Shown: piece by piece, positions 1 to 4,699 of the stretch
How positions within the stretch are numbered: the stretch's first letter is position 1
Layout: each line of letters starts with the position of its first letter
Assembly: GCA_030622585.1 (NCBI GenBank)
Contig: JAUXFZ010000161.1
Coordinates: 1 to 6,163, forward strand
Direction: 5' to 3'
Source: Myxococcales bacterium
GTDB lineage: Bacteria; Myxococcota_A; Polyangia; Polyangiales; Houyiibacteriaceae
DNA length: 6,163 nucleotides
Program-made: the position numbers and the translations under genes
The notes under the pieces: generated by a model
The model's database searches: none
Seen by the model: the letters and a program-made list of their open reading frames with translations, nothing else
What the model was told of the DNA's origin: nothing

Positions 1-121
1 CTCCGGCGAGCGCACCACCGGTTTGACGGGGCCCGGAGCATACACCGTCCGGAGGCCGTTGTGGGGGCTTTGATGTGCTTTGCCGAGGTGGCTTGGGTCA
101 GCAGTGGCAGAAGTGGCGCTG

Positions 122-132
122 CCTAGACTAGG
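122..132. repeat. Short perfect inverted repeat CCTAG-A-CTAGG before the SDR gene
   Basis: Two 5-base arms flank a single central A, ending nine bases before the ATG at 142. The repeat contains two CTAG tetramers, a word that is scarce in many bacterial genomes, and it overlaps the putative -10 hexamer. The position would suit an operator for a dimeric repressor, but no regulator is visible in the window, and an 11-base palindrome can arise by chance. The role is inference. Confidence 0.3.
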
Positions 133-134
133 CT
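129..134 (+). promoter_or_regulatory. Putative -10 element TAGGCT, possible leaderless start for the SDR gene
   Basis: TAGGCT fits the TANNNT form of a -10 element and ends seven bases before the ATG at 142, the distance expected if transcription begins at or next to the start codon. No strong Shine-Dalgarno sequence precedes the ATG; the best is CTAGG with nine bases of spacing. No convincing -35 hexamer lies 16-18 bases upstream. The same arrangement occurs before the aldo/keto reductase, which is the main reason to list it. Confidence 0.3.
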
Positions 135-141
135 ATCGGCC

Positions 142-834
142 ATGCTGGATTTTTCTGGTCGGGAGGCCGTGGTTACCGGAGGAACCGGAGCGCTCGGCAG
201 CGCCGTGGTAGGCCGCCTCCTCGACGCTGGGGCGACCGTTCACGTGCCTGTGTACGCGGCCCAAGAGCTCGAAGAGTTTCCCTATCGGGACCACGCTGCA
301 GTGAAGATTCACGAAGGTCTCGATCTGAGCGTCGAAGAGGACGTGACGCGGTTCTTTGGCGCAGCAGCCTCGCTGTACGCCAGCATTCACGTCGCCGGCG
401 GCTTTGCGATGGGCCCAATCGCTTCCACGAGCCTCGAAGCTTGGGACAAGCTGATGCGGATGAACGCCACGACGTGCTTCCTCTCATGCCGGGAAGCGGT
501 GAGGGCAATGGATGGCCGCGAGGGGCGCATCGTCAATGTGGCGGCGCGACCCGTGCTGGTGCCGACCGGTCAGATGACCGCGTACGCCGCGTCCAAGGCC
601 GCGGTCGCTGCGCTGACGCTCTCGCTGGCCGAAGAGCTAGCCGAGTCCTCGATTTGGGTGAACGCGATCGTTCCGAGCATCATCGACACGAACGCGAACC
701 GCGCTGCCATGCCCGATGCCGACCACGGCGGGTGGCCCAAGCCCAACGAGATCGCACAGACCGTCGCGTTCCTGGCCTCGCCACAGAACGCGGTCACACG
801 CGGGGCTCTCGTGCCTGTGTATGGGAAGAGCTAG
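142..834 (+). CDS. Short-chain dehydrogenase/reductase, dihydropteridine-reductase-like
   Basis: Predicted 230-residue cytosolic NAD(P)H-dependent reductase with a single Rossmann domain. The cofactor loop TGGTGALG is at residues 12-19, VAGG at 84-87 replaces the usual NNAG, and the active-site Tyr148 and Lys152 form YxxxK. The residue 13 before the Tyr, where classical SDRs carry the catalytic Ser, is Ala135. From memory, animal dihydropteridine reductase (QDPR) also has Ala there, a VAGG segment and a late DTPxNRxxMPEAD-x3-W stretch; this protein has DTNANRAAMPDAD-HGGW at 182-198 and GALVPV near the end. I therefore place it in a QDPR-like branch, with the substrate unknown. ATG 142 is the only start codon after the in-frame stop at 124-126. 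It probably forms a transcription unit with the aldo/keto reductase 24 bases downstream. The SDR call is firm; the QDPR affinity is inference. Confidence 0.93.
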   Translation: MLDFSGREAVVTGGTGALGSAVVGRLLDAGATVHVPVYAAQELEEFPYRDHAAVKIHEGLDLSVEEDVTRFFGAAASLYASIHVAGGFAMGPIASTSLEAWDKLMRMNATTCFLSCREAVRAMDGREGRIVNVAARPVLVPTGQMTAYAASKAAVAALTLSLAEELAESSIWVNAIVPSIIDTNANRAAMPDADHGGWPKPNEIAQTVAFLASPQNAVTRGALVPVYGKS

Positions 835-841
835 GCGCCTC

Positions 842-862
842 ATGATACCATCCGCGGAATGA
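842..862 (+). other. Possible six-codon minicistron overlapping the aldo/keto reductase start
   Basis: In the 24-base gap between the two rightward genes, ATG at 842 opens a frame reading M-I-P-S-A-E and then TGA at 860-862. The stop overlaps the reductase ATG (859-861) in an ATGA arrangement, the usual geometry of translational coupling. A weak TAGG lies seven bases before the ATG. It may be chance, and it competes with the leaderless reading of the same gap. Confidence 0.2.
846..851 (+). promoter_or_regulatory. Putative -10 element TACCAT before the aldo/keto reductase
   Basis: TACCAT fits TANNNT and ends exactly seven bases before the ATG at 859, matching the layout before the upstream SDR gene. 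No Shine-Dalgarno sequence lies at a usable distance: the CGCGGA touching the ATG is too close. This leaves leaderless transcription, or re-initiation after the upstream gene, as explanations. No -35 box is evident in the end of the SDR gene. Confidence 0.25.
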
Positions 863-1860
863 GGTACACGCATCTCGGGCGGACGGGAGTGACCGTTTCG
901 CGGATTTGTCTTGGTTGCATGAGCTACGGCACGCCGGAGTGGCGCCCCTGGGTCCATGATTCGGACGCGTCCGCGCCGTTCTTCAAGAGGGCGATCGAAG
1001 CTGGCATCAACTTCTTCGACACGGCCGATATGTACTCGCTCGGCGTCAGCGAGGAGGTGACGGGCCGATGGCTGCGGGAATACGGGAACCTCGACGAGCT
1101 GGTGATCGGGACCAAGGTCTTCTTCCCGGTGAACGACCGGCCCAACATGGGCGGCCTCTCACGCAAACACATCCAGCAGGCATGCGAAGACAGTCTCCGG
1201 CGATTGGGAGTCGAGGCGATCGACCTCTATCAAATCCACCGCCTCGACCCGGATACGCCGATGGAAGAGATGCTCGCGGCCCTGGATCAGCTGGTCACCC
1301 AAGGGAAGGTTCGGTACATCGGCGCCAGCTCCATGTACGCATGGCAGTTCCAGCGTTTGCTCTCGACGTCGGAGCGCAACGGTTGGGCCCGCTTCGTCAC
1401 GATGCAAAACCACTACAACCTCGTCTACCGGGAAGAGGAGCGAGAGATGATGCCGCTCTGCGAGGATCAGGGCATCGGCGTGATTCCATGGTCACCATTG
1501 GCTCGCGGCATGCTCGCCGGCACGCGAACCAAGTTGGGGGATAGCTCCACCAGCCGGTCCTCTAGTGATGGACTCGACCAGATTCTCTATGATCAGCCCT
1601 CCGATTGGGACGTGGTCGAGGCCGTCAAGAGCGTGGCGGCCGAACGGGGAGAGCCACCAGCTCGCGTCGCGCTGGCCTGGCTTCTCTCTAAGCCCGCGGT
1701 GACCGCGCCGATCGTGGGCGCGACCAAGCTCAAGCACTTGGACGATGCCATTGCTGCGGCCGAGATCGAGCTCAGCGATGAAGAGGTGGCCATTCTCGAA
1801 GCGCCGTACCGGGCCCATCCGGTCCGGGGCATGGCTGCACCCCGTACTTCGGCGAAGTAG
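859..1860 (+). CDS. Aldo/keto reductase family oxidoreductase
   Basis: Predicted 333-residue cytosolic, probably NADPH-dependent reductase of aldehydes or ketones with an (alpha/beta)8 barrel; the length is typical of the bacterial YajO/YghZ-like AKR groups. The N-terminal hairpin MRYTHLGRTGVTVSRICLG is characteristic. The full catalytic tetrad is visible: Asp54 in FFDTAD, Tyr59, Lys86 in GTK and His127 in YQIHR. Cofactor-binding segments are WSPLARGMLAG at 211-221 and PIVGATKLKHL at 284-294. A Ser-rich loop (about 229-237) lies where these enzymes have a variable loop near the cofactor. ATG 859 is the first start after the preceding gene's stop, which is in the same frame, and it gives the expected N-terminus. 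The gene follows the SDR gene closely and may share its transcript. The natural substrate cannot be inferred. Confidence 0.95.
   Translation: MRYTHLGRTGVTVSRICLGCMSYGTPEWRPWVHDSDASAPFFKRAIEAGINFFDTADMYSLGVSEEVTGRWLREYGNLDELVIGTKVFFPVNDRPNMGGLSRKHIQQACEDSLRRLGVEAIDLYQIHRLDPDTPMEEMLAALDQLVTQGKVRYIGASSMYAWQFQRLLSTSERNGWARFVTMQNHYNLVYREEEREMMPLCEDQGIGVIPWSPLARGMLAGTRTKLGDSSTSRSSSDGLDQILYDQPSDWDVVEAVKSVAAERGEPPARVALAWLLSKPAVTAPIVGATKLKHLDDAIAAAEIELSDEEVAILEAPYRAHPVRGMAAPRTSAK
1845..1859. terminator. Small hairpin at the convergent gene ends, possible bidirectional terminator
   Basis: TACTTC and GAAGTA form a perfect six-pair stem around a three-base GGC loop. The right arm runs into the TAG stop of the aldo/keto reductase and lies just past the stop of the opposing epimerase gene, the place where a shared terminator is wanted. 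There is no T tract on either side and the stem is short and not GC-rich, so intrinsic termination would be weak at best. Confidence 0.25.
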
Positions 1861-1861
1861 C

Positions 1862-2830
1862 TCAGCGAAGAAGACCCCGCGCCCGAGCGTAGAGCTCGAA
1901 TGCTTCGCGGCTGGTCAGCTCTGGCGTGTAGCCGTACTCCTCCTTCAGGCGCCGGTTCGAGAGCACGGGCCGGTAGCGCAGGAACGCGACTCGCTCCGGT
2001 CCGTTCTCGGTCAAGCCCAGGCGCTTGAGCGTCCACAGCATGGCCTTCACGAGCGAACCCGGCAGCGCGACGTAGGGCTTGTTGAGCAGTCGCGCGATCT
2101 CGCGCGGGGTCAGCGCGCCATCGCCCGCCTGGTTGTAAACGCCGACCTTGTCAGAGAAGACCGCGTCGACGAGACACGCGACGAGGTCTTGATCCCAGAT
2201 GAACACGAAGGGCGAGTCCGACCCAACGATGCCCAGCACGACGGGTTTCTCGAAGAGGTCCGTGACGGGACTATGCACATCTTCCCCCACGACCGTGCCT
2301 GGGCGGAAAACGACCTGCTGTAGCTCGGGACGCTCCTCCCGCCACTGTGCCAACATGGTCTCGACAAGGCGCTTGTTCTTCGAGTACTCGAACTCGTCGT
2401 TTCCGCGAAGAGGATCGTTCTCGTCGAGCCAGTCGGGGTTGTCGGGATGGTATCCGTAGGCCGCTCCGCTCGAGGTCACGATCAGCCTCGTCGCCGACGA
2501 GTCCTCGCAGGCTTCGAGGATGTTCTTCGTCCCGAGAACATCCACGCGGTAGGCCAGGTCAGCCGGCGCGCCCTTCGGCGCACGAACGATCGACGCGAGG
2601 TGCACCACCGTATTGATGCCGTGCTCGCGAAAAAAGTCCTTGAGGGCCGGATCGCAAATGTCGCCTTGTTCGTAGACCACCCCGTCGATCCGTTCCGAAG
2701 CGTCGACCTCGGTCCAGTCTAGGGCGACCAGTACTGATAGCTCGTCCAAGCGTTGGGCGAGAGCCGCGACGCAAAGGCGGCCGACGTAACCGGCCGCCCC
2801 GGTCACCAGCACCGCCGGGCCCGAGCCCAT
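1862..2830 (-). CDS. NAD-dependent epimerase/dehydratase (extended SDR)
   Basis: Predicted 322-residue cytosolic extended SDR, a group acting on nucleotide sugars, hydroxysteroid-like alcohols or related carbonyl compounds. The Rossmann glycine motif TGAAGYVG is at residues 10-17, GDICD with Asp58 contacts the adenine region, and HLAS is at 77-80. SSGAAYG at 120-126 supplies the active-site Ser, and Tyr149-SKN-Lys153 completes the YxxxK pair. The stretch VVFRPGTVVGED at 173-184 and the C-terminal YRPVLSNRRLKEEYGYTPELTS are typical of the family's substrate domain. The ATG (2828-2830) overlaps the TGA of the upstream ThDP gene by one base, so the two are probably translationally coupled; the nearest Shine-Dalgarno-like AGGAA is 11 bases away. 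Its stop is one base from the stop of the opposing aldo/keto reductase. The substrate is unknown. Confidence 0.94.
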   Translation of the reverse strand: MGSGPAVLVTGAAGYVGRLCVAALAQRLDELSVLVALDWTEVDASERIDGVVYEQGDICDPALKDFFREHGINTVVHLASIVRAPKGAPADLAYRVDVLGTKNILEACEDSSATRLIVTSSGAAYGYHPDNPDWLDENDPLRGNDEFEYSKNKRLVETMLAQWREERPELQQVVFRPGTVVGEDVHSPVTDLFEKPVVLGIVGSDSPFVFIWDQDLVACLVDAVFSDKVGVYNQAGDGALTPREIARLLNKPYVALPGSLVKAMLWTLKRLGLTENGPERVAFLRYRPVLSNRRLKEEYGYTPELTSREAFELYARARGLLR

Positions 2831-4581
2831 CAGGCGCCGGGTTCCTGATGCATGGCCTTGAACTCTTGAAGCCCTGGCGCGAAGAGGTGCATGTTGGGGT
2901 CGACGTCGACATGGACGACGGCCGGCTTCCCGGAGTCTACACAGCGCAGGAGGGCCGCCTCGAGCTCAGCCGGGTCGGAGACGCGTTCCCCGTGGCAGCC
3001 CATGGCCTCCGCGACTTTGTCGAAGGCGATCTCTTCGAAGTCGGCGTTGATCGTACCCTGTTGCTCGGTTCCGATGACGGGACGCAGCATTCCAAGCCCG
3101 ATCGATTGCGTGAGCTTCACCATGCCCCACTGCTTGTCGCAGAGCACGAGGTAGATGACGGGAAGCTCGTTGCGCAGTGCGGTTTCGAGCTCTTGGATGT
3201 GAAAGCCCATTGCGCCATCGCCGAGGATGCAGACGACCTTGGCGTCGGGTCTGGCGACTTGCCCGCCGAGAGCCTGCGATACGCCTGCGCCCAACATGCC
3301 CAATTTGAAGGTCGACAGGAGCGTGTCGGGCCGGTTGATCTCGGAGAAGAAACTCGCCCACACCGCGGCGTTGCCGCCGTCGAACACGTAGATGGTGTCG
3401 TCCCCAAACACGCGTCCGCACGCTGCCGGGACCTGCGCACTGTGCATGGGGCTCCCCGTGTTTTCCAGAGCTGCATCGAGCTGAGCGCGCACCTTGGCCT
3501 GATCCTCCGCAAGGCTGGCAGCTCGAGCGCGGTTGGCCTGCAGGCGCTCTTCGCTCAGCGGTGACTGACGCAGCTCGCTTGCAAGGGCCGATAGGAATGC
3601 GTCCGCGTCCGCGAGCACCGCAAGCTCGGTGGCCTTGTCCAGTCCGAGAATCTCGTCATCGATGTCGACTTGGATCATCTGCTGCTCGCCGGGCTTGCCC
3701 CAGTACGGCGGCTTACCCCACCAATCGGTTTCTCCGAGGCGTGAACCGATCACCAGCACGACGTCGGCTTCGCTCCGGGACTTGTTGATCGGCTCCATGG
3801 CCCAGATCGGCAGCAACTGTTCGTGGCTGTCGGGCAGAGCCCCGCGTCCGGCCCAACTGGTGGTGACCGGCCCACCCAAGGCCCCGGCCACCTCTTCGAG
3901 CGCGTTCGAGGCGTGTGCGTGCAGGACCCCGCTCCCAGCATGGACGTGCGGGCGCTCTGCGTTGCGGAGCAGCTCCGCCGCCTGCGCAACCTGGCTGGCC
4001 GAAGGCTCGATGGCCGCGGTTCGCCGGTAGGCCTCGGGCGGGCGAAGATCGATGCCCTCGGCTTCGAAGACGCCGTTCATGATCGTCTCGGGAACGTCGA
4101 GATGCACCACCCCTGGGCGCCCGCTCCAACTGATGCGCGCTGCACGTCGAAAGAGCTCGGGGAGACGGTCGAACGATGGCACCGCGCCGCTCCATTTGGT
4201 CATGGCGCGGGTCACGCCAGTCTGGTCGAAGTACTGATACGTGCCGCCGCGATCCGGGTACGCGATTGGCGTCCGCCGACACGAGGTGATCAGCAAGACT
4301 CGATTGCCTTCGCCATTCTCGACGGCGACGCCCGGCAGGATGTTAGCGACGCCCGGCCCGTTCGATGCCATGCAGACGCCAAGCTTGCCGGTCAGCCGTG
4401 CGTAGGCGCCGGCCATGTGGGCCGCGCTCGTTTCGTGTCGCGGGGTGATCAGTCGAATGCCGTGCTTCTCGAAGCTTGCAAAGAAGCCCATGTACGTGCC
4501 GTCGACGATCCCGAACACGACTTCGACACCCTCGGCGGCCAACATCTGGGCAAGCGCGTCTCCTCCAACGACCTGGGTCAT
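2830..4581 (-). CDS. Thiamine-diphosphate-dependent enzyme, acetolactate synthase/decarboxylase superfamily
   Basis: Predicted 583-residue cytosolic ThDP/Mg2+ enzyme that decarboxylates 2-keto acids or forms or cleaves 2-hydroxy ketones or acyl-CoAs. It has the standard three domains: N-terminal pyrimidine-binding (about 4-175) with catalytic Glu50 in RHETSA and SNGPGVAN at 73-80; central (about 195-330) with VIGSRLGE and a VDIDDE segment; and C-terminal cofactor domain (about 395-560). The cofactor motif begins GDGAMGF at 454 and ends CDKQWG at 481-486, where most relatives have NNxxxG. Asp482 therefore stands at the second Asn position, a Mg2+ ligand. I chose ATG 4581 over an in-frame ATG at 4680 because AGGAAGGA precedes it with five bases of spacing and homology begins at once (TQVVGGDALAQML); the 33 extra residues are featureless. 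It probably forms an operon with the downstream epimerase. The exact reaction is unknown; acetolactate synthase itself is doubtful, since no small-subunit gene adjoins. Confidence 0.93.
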   Translation of the reverse strand: MTQVVGGDALAQMLAAEGVEVVFGIVDGTYMGFFASFEKHGIRLITPRHETSAAHMAGAYARLTGKLGVCMASNGPGVANILPGVAVENGEGNRVLLITSCRRTPIAYPDRGGTYQYFDQTGVTRAMTKWSGAVPSFDRLPELFRRAARISWSGRPGVVHLDVPETIMNGVFEAEGIDLRPPEAYRRTAAIEPSASQVAQAAELLRNAERPHVHAGSGVLHAHASNALEEVAGALGGPVTTSWAGRGALPDSHEQLLPIWAMEPINKSRSEADVVLVIGSRLGETDWWGKPPYWGKPGEQQMIQVDIDDEILGLDKATELAVLADADAFLSALASELRQSPLSEERLQANRARAASLAEDQAKVRAQLDAALENTGSPMHSAQVPAACGRVFGDDTIYVFDGGNAAVWASFFSEINRPDTLLSTFKLGMLGAGVSQALGGQVARPDAKVVCILGDGAMGFHIQELETALRNELPVIYLVLCDKQWGMVKLTQSIGLGMLRPVIGTEQQGTINADFEEIAFDKVAEAMGCHGERVSDPAELEAALLRCVDSGKPAVVHVDVDPNMHLFAPGLQEFKAMHQEPGA

Positions 4582-4699
4582 GGCGATCCTTCCTGCGTCC
4601 GAGTGGGCGCCGAGGCTCGACTGTACCGCCCTGCTTTGCGGAGCTGAACGCGAAACTTTTGCGCCTGAAAAACCTACCAATTAGCCATCGTGGGCGGGG
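4582..4699 (-). other. 118-base gap between the cytochrome-propeller gene and the ThDP gene
   Basis: This is the only sizeable space within the leftward gene cluster. Read on the minus strand it has a T-rich patch (GGTTTTTC, about 4665-4672) and an A-rich patch (about 4650-4660). Neither is preceded by a stable stem, so I do not call a terminator. The space is enough for a promoter of the ThDP-epimerase pair, but no hexamer pair stands out. It ends in a strong ribosome binding site. Confidence 0.4.
4587..4594 (-). promoter_or_regulatory. Ribosome binding site AGGAAGGA of the ThDP gene
   Basis: The minus strand reads AGGAAGGA followed by five bases and then ATG (4579-4581). It is the clearest Shine-Dalgarno sequence in the window and decides the start of the ThDP gene in favour of 4581 rather than the in-frame ATG at 4680. 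Confidence 0.8.

Larger units (their letters stand above)
1..141. other. 5' intergenic region, mostly non-coding
   Basis: No convincing gene is complete here. In the frame of the following reductase, the last stop before its ATG is TAG at 124-126. A minus-strand frame is open from about 132 to the left edge and contains a GTG at 43-45 that would begin V-Y-A-P-G-P-V-K-P-V-V-R; it could be the start of a divergent gene, but only 15 codons are visible. The segment also contains three copies of the hexamer CCGGAG or its complement (1-6, 33-38, 49-54) and the inverted repeat at 122-132. I see no clear -35 box or terminator. Confidence 0.5.

Noticed and set aside
1..45. Start of a divergent minus-strand gene from GTG at 43-45
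   Set aside because: The 15 visible codons read like protein, but there is no ribosome binding site and too little sequence to support a gene; it was left as a remark in the intergenic entry.
2848..3564. Plus-strand open frame of 238 codons opposite the 3' half of the ThDP gene
   Set aside because: It lies wholly within the ThDP C-terminal domain on the other strand, whose motif is intact, and shows no family features of its own.
3823..4647. Long plus-strand open frame opposite the ThDP gene (274 codons)
   Set aside because: It is antisense to a gene with clear domain motifs, has Arg-, Gly- and Ala-rich composition without family features, and has no ribosome binding site; such frames are expected in GC-rich DNA.
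4582..4680. N-terminal extension of the ThDP protein from ATG 4680
   Set aside because: The 33 residues do not resemble the family, no ribosome binding site precedes ATG 4680, and a strong one stands before ATG 4581.
4640..4699. Rho-independent terminator after the propeller gene
   Set aside because: A run of T follows on the minus strand, but I find no stable GC-rich stem before it.
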